In this document: piece after piece, positions 35,922 to 47,956 of the stretch | Layout: each line of letters starts with the position of its first letter | Numbering within the stretch: the first letter of the stretch is position 1 | NCBI GenBank assembly: GCA_015680685.1 | Contig: MNCI01016599.1 | Coordinates: 455,529 to 517,528 of the forward strand | Source: Gnetum montanum | Taxonomy: Eukaryota > Streptophyta > Gnetopsida > Gnetales > Gnetaceae | Direction of reading: 5' to 3' | Length of the DNA: 62,000 bases | Notes under the pieces: model-generated | What the model saw: only the letters and a program-made list of their open reading frames with translations | Database searches by the model: none | Told to the model about the DNA's origin: nothing | Translations under genes and position numbers: made by a program

Positions 35922-36799
35922 TGGAGTTTTTGACCTCCCCTCACTCAGGGTTAGCCTTGATTACCTCTTTGCAAAATGCTACAGATGTTGGACCCAATTC
36001 CTGTGGTGCTAAGGGCAACATCACTACATGGATGTCATTCTCATCAGTAGGGATGTCCTTTGTAACAGGAATGGAGGTCAACATCCATGCTAGTGCTTCC
36101 TAGTGGGAAGATGAGGTCATGATTAGGTCATATAGGCTTAACATTATGTTTTCTATTTGAGTGCTTACTTAACCTAGGCCAATGTGTCTAAGAAGTCTTT
36201 GCCATTGACCATTTTGTTGGCCTTAACCTCCTCCATGTGACCTAAGAGATGAATCTCTCATGGAGGGGACTTGAGCTTGGTTTCCTTGGCTTGTTTGGGG
36301 GCCATAGTACTAAGTTTTGGTTTTTTGGTTATGGCCTTTTTAGTTGCTTCTGCCATACAGAGATAGGAACCAGCTGCGATGAACCAAGCACTCTTTGGTG
36401 TCATTATTTCCTAGTCGTTTCACCTGCGAGGCTTTTGTTGGGCCTCTTGCATTGCCACTTAGTAGGTCTACCCATGTTGTTGATGGGGTTGACCCTTGGA
36501 TGAGAAAGGATCAATACATTGCCCACTAACAGGCTTCACGTAGGTGAGGGGCCAGTGCATTGTGGTACCCTAATGAAAAATGGTGACTAAGTAGTTGTTG
36601 TTGTAGCATGTTGTGGGATCCTAATCACCAAGGATGTTGTGGATGCCTGAGTTGGCACTCTAACAATAAAGGAGGGCTCAAACTTACAGAGGCTGAGAGG
36701 ACCCTTGCCTTATTGCAAGGCACTCAGAGCACAAAAGGTTGCTACACTAGTTTTGAACTGTTGTCCATGCTGATGGTGTTTGTGACATAGCCAGTATTA

Positions 36800-38629
36800 C
36801 CTGGGCTCTAGGGCCTAACCAAGTTTACTGCATCAAGTAGTAGCTTGCTCCTATCTATCATCCTATGCAAATCATCTTGCAAAGCTCGATAAAAGTCTAT
36901 GTTGTGATTGAACAATTGGTAATAATGATAGAAGTGGTCCAGCTTGAAGTGCTAGGGTATCGAGGGCTCATTTGGTGTTACTAAGGTAGGATTCCTTATA
37001 GCTTGCAATACCTATTGTGTTGGTTTCGGGAATTCTCAAAGACTTGCTTATGTTGAATTTGGTTGGCTTTCAATAGTTGATCTAGTAGCTTTGAGGGTCT
37101 TAGTGGAAACAAGATATACTTTGAGTGATCCTTGCACTCAAAGGTAGACCTTGGAGTGGCTTGCACTATAGCCATTGCAAATGTAGGTGGCTTGGTGCTA
37201 GAGTTGGTGGCTTTGTTAGCTGGGGCTTTCGGCTACCTAGTTGTTGGCTTATGATTGGTTACTTTAGCATGCATAGCTACTATTGCCACTATTGCATTTT
37301 TCTTTCTTGCTTGCTGGTTTTTGTAGGCCACATAGGTCGAGTCCTTATTGGCTTTAGCTACATCTTGTATGTTCTTTATCTAAGAAAAGGCTTGACTTAG
37401 AGATTGCAGGGTCAAGTAGTATAGTTTTAACTTGATGAAGTCATTAATTGCACCCTTGAAGATAGCTAGGAGGTGTGTCTCAACTATCAACTCTTATACT
37501 TCATTCAACAAGGTGCTCTAGCATTGGATGAATTTTTGCATGGGCTCTAGGTAGACCTACTTAGTTTGCATCTGTTGGTCAAGAGTTACTTCAAGCTTCA
37601 AGTTGTACCTAAAGCATGTTATGAATTGGCCTAAGAGATCCTCCAAAGAGGAGATAGATCCCCTAGGAAGTGCATGGTACCAGTATAAGGCTTTGCCAGT
37701 GAGTGACATGGGAAAGACATGCATGATGACATGCGGCTAGGCTTGTAGTAGTAGGCACTCAGACTTGAACGTTACCAAGTGTGCATTTGGGTTTCCTTCA
37801 TTATTATACTTGGTGAGTTGAGGTAGCAAGACCCTAGTTGGTAGAGATAGGGTGGGAAAATAGGACTTATGGGGTTATCCTAGTAAAATTTCATCACCTT
37901 GATGATTTTGGAGGAAGTGGCTTTCAGCCACTTGACCTCTTTCATCAAGGTTTGGATTAGTTAGCTGTGCTATTTGCTATGTTGGTTGTACGGCCTAGGG
38001 TTGGATTACTAGTTACAAAGCCACGTGATGTGGTTGATGTGTTGGCTATCTTATGGGCATGGTAATTGGAGCAAGCCATGCACCTGTGGGTTGGATTGAT
38101 GCTAGGGGCATCAACAAAATAGGTAGGGCATGTGATGCTTGAGTTGTTTGGGGCTTGGAGATAGGCCCTGTGTGATAGTGTGGTTGAGTAGTTGTTATAA
38201 CCATCTTAGGGGGGATGGGTAAACTGAACCAAGGAGGGGCTAGACTAGGGAGTGGTTGTTAGAAGATGGTGTAGAAGGGGCTCTCATGTTTAGAGTGGCT
38301 TCAAATTCATCTTCTTTCTCTTATAGGGTTTCCTCATAGTCAATTCCCATGTCACATTCATTTTCTCAGATGAGTTCAGATAGTGCCCAATGGTAGGGCT
38401 CCATGAGTAAGATGATGTTAAATGAGGAAGGGATATATGCTCATTTTTCCTAGTGGATAATCTTGAAGCCTCATTTGGCTTCCATGTTCAAGTGATCCTT
38501 GGGTAACCCTGCTAGGATATTCACATAGATGAGGTTGTATTTCTTGTTCTTGAGCGTGGCATACACTTATGGGATGGTAAATGTGTTAGGTGTGTTTGAC
38601 ACCAATGTTGAAGGCTGATTTGGATTCAT
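36800..38629 (-). pseudogene. gag of element B
   Basis: On minus, ATG at 38629 starts MNPNQPSTLVSNTPN and the frame, with stops and shifts, shows the same gag plan as elements A and C: a Met/Pro/Gln-rich N-terminal part, then the core at about 37870-37440 with segments such as YNEGNPNAHL..., LTGKALYWYHALPRGSISS (degraded), LLNEV, INDFIKLKLYYL and QAFL. Frameshifts are more frequent than in element C. Stops are mainly TAG/TAA at Gln positions. Between 36800 and 36100 the gag-protease linker is only weakly readable. Confidence 0.6.
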
Positions 38630-39031
38630 TATGTGTAGATAAACTTGTAATATGAGATTACATAGGTTGCTATTTATGAAAAATGGCTAACTCTGGTGGT
38701 TGTAGTAAAATGGCTAAGTCTAAAAACTACAAAAAATGGCTAAGTCTAAAAATTGCAAAAAAAATGGCGAAGTCTAGACATTGTGAAATATGGCCAACTG
38801 TGGAGACTACACTTTCCATGAACTATGGTCTCTCTGTTGAGAGCTAACTATGCTCTCTATGCTAAGAGAATGGAGACTTAGAGAAATTAGTGGAGGGAAG
38901 TGCGATTTGGGTTGCTATGCAGGGTCTCGGGGGGATGACTATTGGGTCCAATCTACATTGATGGATTGATAGATAACTATGATGCATAGAGCATGCAAGA
39001 CAACCACAATGGAGTCAAAAAAAGTGGTTCA

Positions 39032-39049
39032 AACCTCGTTCTAGTGCCA
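39032..39049 (-). promoter_or_regulatory. Primer-binding site of element B
   Basis: On minus TGGCACTAGAACGAGGTT, four or five bases after the 5' LTR end at 39055. Shared consensus with elements 1, A and C. Confidence 0.55.
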
Positions 39050-39054
39050 AAATT

Positions 39055-40083
39055 TATAACAATAAAAAATGTCAGTGGTTGGAACACTGAGGGATCAATG
39101 GATGCATTGCCTAACCCTACATCTACGTGAGGGCCTGTTGGAGGTAGAAATAGGGCATCCTAAATAGTCTTGTTGATTGAATAGGAACTTTACTTGATGG
39201 AATTGAGGTGTAGCATGGTTGGTAGTGATGTTGACACAAAATGGTGCTAAGTGTTTAAGCAGCATTTGACAGTGTTGATGGTGTCAAGTGTAGTTAGGGG
39301 TTTCAATAAAATATAGAGGTGCTAACATGAAGGGACCATTGCCCAAGCATAGTTATAATGTGACTGTGCATTAAAAATGCAAAAATGTAAGAGAGAAAAA
39401 TGGAACACCACCCTAAATGGGGTTGAGCGTAGCTAACTCTAAAAGGGATTAGAAGGTATATGGGGTGTACAACAAGTATAGTGAAGAGGGTAGTCATAGT
39501 CTTGGGGATGTTTGGCTATGAAGACTGGTGCTTGCCATGGTGTCTGTGCCTACTAGGTTGGCTGTTGTAGTGTACCATGGGCTACAATGTTATGTGAGGT
39601 TGAGGTGGGCTTTGTTTGCTTGCAACTTCACCAAATTCTAACCCTACAAATTCCTTGATTTGCTAAAATGCCAAATGCACTTCAAATATGCCAACCTTAG
39701 AAAGGTAGAAGGTTGGGGTATTTATAGGCCTACCGTTTGCATGAAATTTGACATGGTTTCCATGTGGTAGAGGGATGATTGAGACTATGCTCTCATCCAA
39801 CTATGTTTTCCATTGAGGCTAGTGGGATCAAGTGTAGTTACAATTTGGGGCAAGAGGGAAAGGAAGAGAGAGCAAGATTTTGCTGACTACACTCACTGGG
39901 GATGAATTGACTACGTTGGTGTGCCATTGTTGTGATGTGGAGGCCTTTGGAGGCTACTTTGGTTGACTACGCTCTCCATTGAATTGACTACGCTTTGGGG
40001 TAGTGGAGAGCATAGTCCCAAGACATAGAAAAATTTCACAAAATGTTGCTACCTACTGACTATGCTCTAGATTGGGGGAGAGC
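39055..40083 (-). repeat. 5' LTR of element B, truncated
   Basis: Matches 31611-32655 with scattered differences. It stops abruptly at 40083 within a minisatellite unit (ttgggggagagca), after which unrelated AT-rich sequence begins. About 2.4 kb of LTR present in the other copy are missing, so no target duplication can be read. Confidence 0.75.
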
Positions 40084-40489
40084 AATACTTTTATAACCTC
40101 TTTTCTTATTTATCTTCATTATAGTCATTATACCTTAGTTTAAGTTTTTATTTACTTAGATAGTTTACATTTGACTTTACCAATTATTGCCTTATAAATG
40201 TGTGTTTTAACCAATGTAGCTTGATAACATGAATAAAACATAGAATACAAAAAATGCATAAAACTGAAAATGATAAAATATGTAGGAAAAATTTCAAATG
40301 CTATATCAAAATGTCAATAACCTATAGCCATAGTCACATAGTGTGAAAAAAGTTCAATCAACAATGACGTAAAATAAAATAAAAGTCTGATAGCCATGGC
40401 TGCACTATGTAGCAATGAAATAAGTAAAGATAAATAGTCTCATAACAACCAATGGCTAGAAATAGCCAATGAAAATTAATATTTGTAGC
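40084..40489. other. Short AT-rich segment between elements
   Basis: No gene or repeat recognised; it separates the truncated LTR of B from the minus-strand fragment that follows. Confidence 0.4.
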
Positions 40490-40850
40490 ACTTGGGAAAT
40501 TTGATTATTGGAAAATCAAAAATTATAGGCTGTGACAACCTAACCATGGATTCCAAGGACCTTCGAAAATAGGATCCAAGGTGCCATGGATAGTCTTGTT
40601 GATTACCCATAGACTTACAAAATGTAAATGGGAAAGTTCAAGTGTAGATTCAAAAGAAAATAAATTAACATAGAATTAAACTTTGAATAAAATTTGTACT
40701 ACAAATGAACTAAAAAATTTATTGAATGAAATTTTAAAGTTCAAGAAGTACGTATAGTATGCTCAAATGCACAAGAAGCTATCTTGGATGGAGCTTGAAG
40801 CCTATTGGAGCTAGCAGGTTGTGTTATATGGTTAAACTCCATGGTCTAGG
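40490..40850 (-). repeat. LTR-end-like segment, inverted relative to element A
   Basis: The reverse complement of 40500-40850 follows 27490-27785 over most of its length (acacaacctg, ggcttcaagc, ttgaac, gtcta-gggtaatca, caccttggatcc). It lies downstream of the minus-strand gene E-like ORF. It is either the 3' LTR of a minus-strand element that carried that ORF or an unrelated neighbour. Confidence 0.45.
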
Positions 40851-41109
40851 TATTTCCTAGTTTCCATCTCTTATAACTCCTTGCTGATTTTTATTTAGGT
40901 TTGCAACTCTGGTCACAGGTTGTGTTAATAGTGATGTATACTTTTGTTCCAATGGTACTATGCTAAGGGTTTCTAGTGCTCAATGTAGATGCCAAATGAG
41001 ATGCAAATGTGGTCAAGGTTGCAAAACAAGGCTATGGGTTGCATAAATTCTTGTTTGAGATTACTCAAAATTTCTTAGGTGTGGAACTTGAATATGGTGT
41101 TCAAGTTTG

Positions 41110-41895
41110 GATGGTAGTAGTAGTAGTAGTTACTTCCCTTGAAGTAGTGATGATTTGAGGAGTAGGAGAATCAGAAACCAATAGGGAACCTTCAAATAGA
41201 TCAAAGGCATCCTTTGTGTTAATTCACTTTACAAATATCTCCAACTTGCACCTTCCTATAGACTCCTCTTGTAGCCACTTCAAATAACTCTGCTATTAAG
41301 CCTTGTACTTCTTCTTGTTGTCCTTTTGTGCTTGGCTCCACTTAAGGATCCAAGCACAATAGTGCTACCACTCTCTAGCCTTTCATGCCAGCAGCTCCAT
41401 TTGTAGATTTTATTCAATGTTGCTCCTAGCTAAAGTAACCTTACCATGGATGGCATTCTAGTAACGTGACCATTTGATTTTCTTAGTTAAGAAGGGGTCT
41501 CTATTAGCCACTTGGGCTTCTATAAACTACTTGATGTCCCTAAGGTCTTTGATATCCTTTGCTTGCTACTTAGTTTCCTTTTCCAATGCTACCACTCTTT
41601 CCTATAGGAATTCATTGGAACGTTGGCACTCTCATGAATTCTTAACACATGAGAGCGCACATTCGGTGGTAGTCTCATATAACCTTTGTGGAATTTTTTA
41701 AGCACCACAAAATTTAACATATCATAACTAATTTTCATCATGTAGCTTTCACCCCATGAAACCCTAGGCAAAATTTCATTGTAAATGTGAAAATTGTAAC
41801 CCACAATGAGCAATTTCACATAGTTTATACTTTTGGGGCCGAAAAATGCCTCATAAGTGGTCAAAGCCTCATTCCCCAAGTAAATAAATGTCATC
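41110..41895 (-). pseudogene. Gene E-like coiled-coil protein fragment (D)
   Basis: The minus frame running through RSNEFL (TAG) ERVVALEKETKQQAKDIKDLRDIK (TAG) FIEAQVAN matches exon 6 of gene E (RSNKSLWEEVVALREKVQ...DTIRDLQDHKAFMEAQV) over about 70 residues and continues with W-rich segments (HYCAWILKWSQAQK, SYLKWLQEE) like those of E. A second, stop-free frame at 41894-41589 (101 codons) overlaps its 5' part; the homologous frame is the other one, so I take the long ORF to be partly a shadow. Stops are again at Gln positions. Function unknown. Confidence 0.5.
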
Positions 41896-42100
41896 TAGTG
41901 TCTATATTTTGGCTTGGAAAGGTCAAAAATGCCTTTTGGAATGCCAAAAAATTTAATTTCATGGGTTTTATGGGGGGTAGACATTCTTGTACATTGAAAA
42001 CACATGTAGGGGATAGATCTCACCTACCCCTAGCATGGAAGGGTTGGGGGTGTGAAAGCTTTTTCCACTTCAATGTGAAGACCAAAGACACATTTTAGAA

Positions 42101-42275
42101 AATTTCTCCTCATACTAGAAAGTTTTTCCCCAACTTGAAAACTTTCTCCCTAGATTGAAAAGTTTCTTCCCAGCTTGGAAACTTTCCTCCTAGCCTGGAT
42201 AGTTTTCCCTGAACCTAGAAACTTTTTCCCCTAGCCTTGAAAGTTTTCCCCCCACCCTAGAAATTTTTTTCCTTA
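42101..42275. repeat. 27-30-bp minisatellite (cctagcttggaaactttccc)
   Basis: Seven to eight tandem units such as ccagcttggaaactttcctcc. Immediately left of the leader of element C, possibly in its LTR. A weaker repeat of aatttgtagcc follows at 42510-42640. Confidence 0.75.
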
Positions 42276-42639
42276 GCATTAAAAATTCAAACCCCTAGTG
42301 TGGAAGCCATAAGAAACAAAATTGATCAAGTTATGCACTTCAAGATTGACAAGCCACTTCAACAAGCATGGTGGTAAGTTGAATGTGGAAGATTCATCTC
42401 TAGTGTGTAAGGGGTTCCTTAGTTACTATTTGTAGTAAACAAAATGACCATGGGGGGAAGCAGTTACTATTTTTAGTAACCCTCTAAATTTGGACACCCA
42501 TTTCACCTAAATTTGGTAGCCAATTTGCAGAAAAATTACATCAAATTTGTAGTCATTTTGCAGCCATTTTGTAGCCATTGCACAACCAATTTGTAGCCCA
42601 ATCATAGCCAATTTGTAGCCCCATTCATGGCCCAAAGAC

Positions 42640-43340
42640 CTTATAAAAGCCAACCTCAAATGCCATTGAAGGGTTCCACCAATTTTATAGGTTCCACACC
42701 TTTTTTTGAATAAGGGTCCCATATTTTTTGATAATGTTGAGCATTTTTTTTGAAAAAAGGAGCATTTTTGCTCAAGAAAATTCTCACCAAAGTTTAACCA
42801 TTTTCCAAAATTCTGCACTTGGGGAATTTTCAAGCACTTAAGAGCTCTTGTAAGTTTCTATACTTGCATTCTCCTAAACCTAGCATGGAAGCAATGAGGC
42901 CTTCAAATTGTAGATCCAAGGTTGCAGTAGTGAAGGGAGGTCCTATAGCATAAAGAGTGGCTTGGTATCCGGATCATGAAGCAGATCATCTTGGCTTCAA
43001 TGGGCTTTGAGTTGTTGTACAAGTGGATCCCCACTTTTGCTCATCTAGGCACCATTTGTACATATTTTTCTAGCTTATTCTTTATTATTTTCTTAATAAA
43101 ATTTTAAGTTTTGAGTTTTCTATTCAAAGATAAATTTATTATTTATGAATTATTTAGATCTATTCATATTTCTACATTTTGCATCTCTAAAGTCCTTGGT
43201 TGATCTATCGGATCGGCTAGGATGCTCCAAATCCCATTTTTATCATGAAGGCCCTAGGGGTTTGGGGTTGAGGAACTACTTGCATCAAGGATCCTTGGTT
43301 CCCATTCCAACAATCAAGGTTTCTAGTGAAAATTTTTTTC
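42640..43340 (+). repeat. Probable LTR end of element C
   Basis: 43060-43280 shows the same order of motifs as the LTR end of element A (ataaaatttta, taaagtccttggttgat-tat, catgaaggccctaggg) and is followed near 43342 by the primer-site-like tgatgctaaaaggaggg. The left end is unclear. Confidence 0.4.
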
Positions 43341-44525
43341 TTGATGCTAAAAGGAGGGCCTTCACATAATTCTGTAGCCAGATCTATTATTTTCATTTCC
43401 ATTTACAAGTTTTCCTTAATTTTTTTACAGCCAAGACCTTTGAAAAATCAATGTTGATCTTTATCCCTTGTGACCAAAATTACAGCATGGAAGTTATAGG
43501 TGGTTCACCTTTGATTTGTTATAGTAGTTGTTGTAAATTTTAAGGCCGAAAGCTTGCATTGATATCTCTTTCTCCCATTGTTTTTATTGCCAAAAGTTTA
43601 TTTTTTAGCTTCTAAAAGTGGATGGTTTAACACATTTGTGAGTTGACTTCCCCCCTCCTTTTCCAAGTTGAAAGAATTAGTAGCTACCTAGAACCAATTT
43701 TAGTGAAAAAATACTAACTTTTCACTTTGGGTTTTCAACCTTTCCTCTTCATCAACGTTGAGGTAGGAGGTGGGAGACTTCGATCATCTCACCCCCTTCT
43801 TTTTCCTCCTCTACCATACCCAATGTAGTTGCGAGGCCAACATTTGTGATATTTGAAGCCAATTTTACAATCATATTTTCTTTTTTTGCAAGTTGAAAGC
43901 CATTTTTAGCCAAAACTCCCAAGGAATCCAACATTGCCATTGCCTCACCCCTCTAGCAAAAACCTCAGTGTGGAATCTACAGGTGGTTCAGATGTTGGAA
44001 TTTTACAACATCTATTGTGAGTTCCTAGAAAAAATCCAGCATGGAAGCCTTGGTAAACATTTAATTTTTATGGACATAATCTTTGTTACTAACCCAACAT
44101 TGGTTCTCATAGCAACGAAGCCTACTTTTCCATCCTTTTTGTTGAAAGTTGGCAACCTACCAAAACCATCTTTGGAAACCATCAAGTTTCCATTTTTTTC
44201 TTTAAAGTTTTTCCCCTCTCTCCAACGTTGGAATAGGAAGGTGTGATATTTCCATTATCTCAACCCCCTTCTTCCCCCTTTACCATACCCAGCATGGAGG
44301 CACTTGGGAATCCAACTTGGGAGATGTTTAAAGCCAACGTTGCTAATATTCTATTTCTGGTAAAGGGGTAAACCCCCCTTCTCCCCCACTTACTAATTAT
44401 AGTAAGTATATCATTTTTGGCCATTTTCATTTTTCTCTAAGAGTTTTTCAATTTTTTTCACTGGAATTTATTCTTGTTTTAACATTTTTAGGCTATTTTT
44501 TTAAGCAATCCTGAGCATTATAGTC
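43341..44525 (+). other. Leader of element C
   Basis: About 1.2 kb between the primer-site-like sequence and gag. The motif agcatggaag plus aggtggttca recurs near 42890, 43486, 43960, 44035 and 44290. No convincing coding sequence. Confidence 0.45.
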
Positions 44526-46550
44526 ATGTCTTTTCAAAAATCTAGCAAATTGCCCTTCACCTTCACTAGCAAAGATCATAACCAACAAGTCATGAGGGTG
44601 TATGATCCTAAAGACCTTGCCATCATTGAATGTAGGAGATCTTTGAGAGTTAGAGGGTAGAGTCCTAATTTTGTAGTCATAAATGAAGATCGCTATAACT
44701 TCATTTATGCCAAAATATAGGCAGGTATGCTAATTCCCCAAATTGAAGTCAAGGCTAAAAGAGAGTTTGAGCTCATACACATAGGTGGGAAAGAGTACAT
44801 CCCTTCTCCATATGAAGAAATCTCTCTAAATGATGTCTATTCTAGCATCCTAGCCCATTTGATTTCCATAGAGGAGGAATATGACCAGCCTACCTTTGGG
44901 CAGCAACAACAAGAAGAGGATGAATTTAGGGTATAATTTGATCCTAAAAACATCCTTGGAGGGCTATTCAACCAAACATCCTCCAATGTCACAAAACCTT
45001 CCCCTAATGCCTTTGTTTTCTCCATGGGCATGGTGCCACCATTTTACACTCCTCCATGTCCTACTATAGTAAATCCCATGCTGGTTGTAGTAACACATCA
45101 CACTCAGTTAATGCCACAAATAGCAAATTATAACATATTAGTGCCATTTGTAACAGAACCACAAAATAAAAAATCATTAATGGTTAGTTTTACCATTGCA
45201 AATTCGGTAACTACTCACATGTGGTCCACCATGAGACCCCTTGTGACACAAAGATCACACACTAGGTTTGTCTTGTTTGTACCTTAAGTATCAACAAAAA
45301 CATCTTTTTCTCTATTTTTCCCACAAGCCACAACCATAGTGCAACCTTTTTCTTTTATCATGCAACCCATACAGATACCACAACCATATGTGTAAACCTC
45401 GCAAACTATGGAACCATAGCAAGGCTTGGATCAAGCCTTTCAAATGATCCAACACCTAATAGAAGAATTAAAGAGGGTTAAAGCCTCTACTACAAAAACT
45501 ATCAAAATTATCGACTTCTACCAAGATGATCCCATAAGTCCTGTAGTCCCATCCTTAACACTTCCTCCTGGTGTCCCCATACCACAATTTAGCAAATATA
45601 ATGGAGAAGGTGACCCTAATGCTCATATTATCACCTTTCAATCTAAATGTTTGCTCTTGCAGCCATGGCCCCATACCATCATGAGGATTTTTCCTAAAGA
45701 ATTTGATTGGTATTTTTTATTACCCAGAGGATCTATATTGTTTGTGGAAGACTTAGTAGCTCAATTTGTCAATCGCTTCATGTATAACTTGAAGCTTGAT
45801 ACAATGCTTGACAAACTCATGAAGGTTAAGAAAGGGTCCTTAAAACCTATATACAAATTTATTCAGTAGTGGAATGGACTACTAAATGAAATACCAAAGC
45901 CCATAGCTTAAGCCCACATGTTAGCCATATTCAAGGAAGCAGTTAATGACTTTATCAAGTCTAAACTCTACTACCTTGATCTATGGTCTCTTAGCCAAGT
46001 GTTCTCACAAACTAAAAACATAGAGGATGCTGCAGAGGCTAGTCATGATCCAACTTATGTATCATATAAAAATCAACATGCTTGAAGAGACAAAGAAAAG
46101 AGCAAACAAGGCAACACTACCATAGCAACCATAACCAAGGAATACAAAACCACAAACCAATGGTTGAAGTTCAACCCACCCAAGGCTTTCATCAATGATG
46201 GCAATAACCAATCATCAACTTTTGGGACCAATACATCAATAAAAAATATACCTAACTTCGAAAGAAAGGAAAATTCTAAGTACACTGAGTTGCTACTAAA
46301 AATATTCAAGTTACTTGATCAACTATTAATATGTGGGTGCATGCAACATAAACAAATGACGGAAGCTGCTTGAAAGAAACATGAGCGACTATGTGAAATA
46401 GTCAAAGATCCCTCTTGGGAAACAAAAAATGATCCCTTATTGCCTAGATACTTTAAGCTAAACTACTTTTTCCATTATCATCAATTGCTTGGTCATGATA
46501 TAGAATTTTTCTTTATGTAACTAAAGCATAAAATACATCAAACTTGTAGA
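44526..46550 (+). pseudogene. gag of element C, one intact frame with C-to-T nonsense codons
   Basis: From ATG at 44526 (MSFQKSSKLPFTFTSK) a single frame runs to at least 46373, 616 codons, with no frameshift. It contains a charged N-terminal domain, a Pro/Thr/Gln-rich linker, the conserved IIDFYQDD and PPGVPIPQFSKYNGEGDPNAHI entry to the gag core, then the core at about 45580-45990 (EFDWYFLLPRGSI, FVEDLVAQFVNRF, DKLMKVKKG) and a C-terminal YFKLNYFFHYHQLLGHDI motif shared with element A. Ten in-frame stops interrupt it (TAG 44658, 44718, 45417, 45867; TAA 44934, 45285, 45393, 45909; TGA 46083, 46371). Sequence homology is lost at about 46520-46550, where C is truncated next to gene E. Confidence 0.8.
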
Positions 46551-46633
46551 GAGTTTGTCTCCATCACTTTCAGGCGTGGATAGGGAAGGCCTTCCTTGAA
46601 ATGATGGAGGATTTGGTCCTTTGTCATTTTGAC

Positions 46634-47367
46634 TCAATCAACATCCCCAAGATCAATGTAAAAAAGAATGCCAGATCTATCTATAGATGTCCAAGTAGGA
46701 GGCTCATGAGGAGTAGCAACTATAGTAGGCTCACTTGCAATGGTAGTGATATGTAGAGTAGGGGATTGCTTCACCTTGAGAGTGCTTTTAAATAGTTGAT
46801 AAGAACTCTCTAATTGAATCCTCTAAATGAATAGTTTTCTCTTATTCCATTCAACTAACTCTTCTTTGAGCCATTTAAGGTAAGTTCCATGATTGACCTT
46901 ATACTATTGCTTGTGGGCCTTTTGTGTCTTGCCCCATTGCAGGAACCAAGCACGGTGATCCTTCTAGTCTTCAAAATTTTGAGAGATGAGGTTCATTTGC
47001 ATACATTGCTTCACCGTCTCTTGTAGGCCCACTACTTTATCCTAAATGACATGCTAATAGCAAGCCCATGTGATCTCTTTAGTTCGTAACTTCCCCAAGT
47101 TAGTGACTTGGGCTTCCATAAAGGCTTTATGATCTTGGAGATCCCTAATTGTATCCTTCTACCTTTGAACCTTTTCCCTCAAGGCCACAACTTCCTCCCA
47201 TAGGGATTTGTTAGACCTCTCTAGCCTCCATGAAGCTTTTGTACACAATATTGCTAAATTAGTGGCAATTTTATACCACTTCACAAGTATACTAGACACA
47301 TCAAAGGGAAGTCTAGGCAACGAGTCTACCTCCATGTCCCTGTTGGAGTCCTACTCCATGGACAGTA
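46634..47367 (-). pseudogene. Gene E exon 6, coiled coil
   Basis: 734 bp. SLWEEVVALREKVQ onward forms a coiled coil, followed by Trp-bearing segments (HRAWFLQWGK, YLKWLKEELVEW) and a Thr/Pro-rich end. Homologous to the fragment at 41110-41690. Ends with TGA at 46634-46636. Confidence 0.55.
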
Positions 47368-47956
47368 CTACACAAAGCATAAAATGCAACTATAAGACAC
47401 AACCTCAAATAACCATAATGAAAACAAAGCCTATAGCCAAAGCGCATAAAATAAAATCCTTACCTATCTCAAGTGCAACTTGATGTAACTAATCGATGAT
47501 GTCCTTAGCCATTCCACATAGGAACTCCACCTTGTCTAAAGTATCTACCCATGGTTTTGCATGAAACTTAGGGATGGGGGCTTGCATTGGTTACTCAAGA
47601 ACTACTATAAGCATAAAAATCATCGAAATGTTAGGATGAAAACTATAACCAATAAGATATAACAAAAATAGTGAGGCATAAGCATACTTGGCTTCTCCTT
47701 TGGGATGATGATGGGAGAGGTACCTGGTATCACTTTACCATACAAGGCATCTAGATCATCTATGCCAACATCAGAAATTCCTTCAACCATGGGCTGCTTT
47801 AGGAGTACCTCTTTTGCATGCCTTTGTTCTACCTCTGTAACATCTTGGGCTACTATAACCTAATGCTTATCTGTAACCATAGCACATAAAAAATTAATTA
47901 GCACATAAAACCATAAAGTAGCCATAAAATTTAAAACATGAAATAGCCAAGGTTAC

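Larger units (their letters stand above)
31611..40083 (-). mobile_element. Ty3/gypsy-type element B (gag plus protease, no pol), inserted into element A
   Basis: 31611-32650 and 39055-40083 are direct repeats of each other (same order, for example ggttggaac-tc-aggg/tgggtcaatg and the gactacactca-tga-gatgaattgactacgttggtgtg segment), so they are LTR copies. The coding sequence between them is on minus: gag 38629 to about 36800, protease 35921-35424. Minus-strand order right to left is 5' LTR (39055-40083, truncated), primer site, gag, protease, purine tract and 3' LTR (31611-35097). Only about 300 bp separate the protease from the purine tract, so RT, RNase H and integrase are absent. Confidence 0.75.

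Noticed and set aside
35629-37400. Plus-strand open frames in this interval
   Set aside because: They overlap the protease and gag of element B on minus and show no domain of their own.
41589-41894. 101-codon minus ORF as the true product of fragment D
   Set aside because: Homology to gene E exon 6 runs in a different frame through the same DNA; this frame is probably open by chance, at least in its 3' half.
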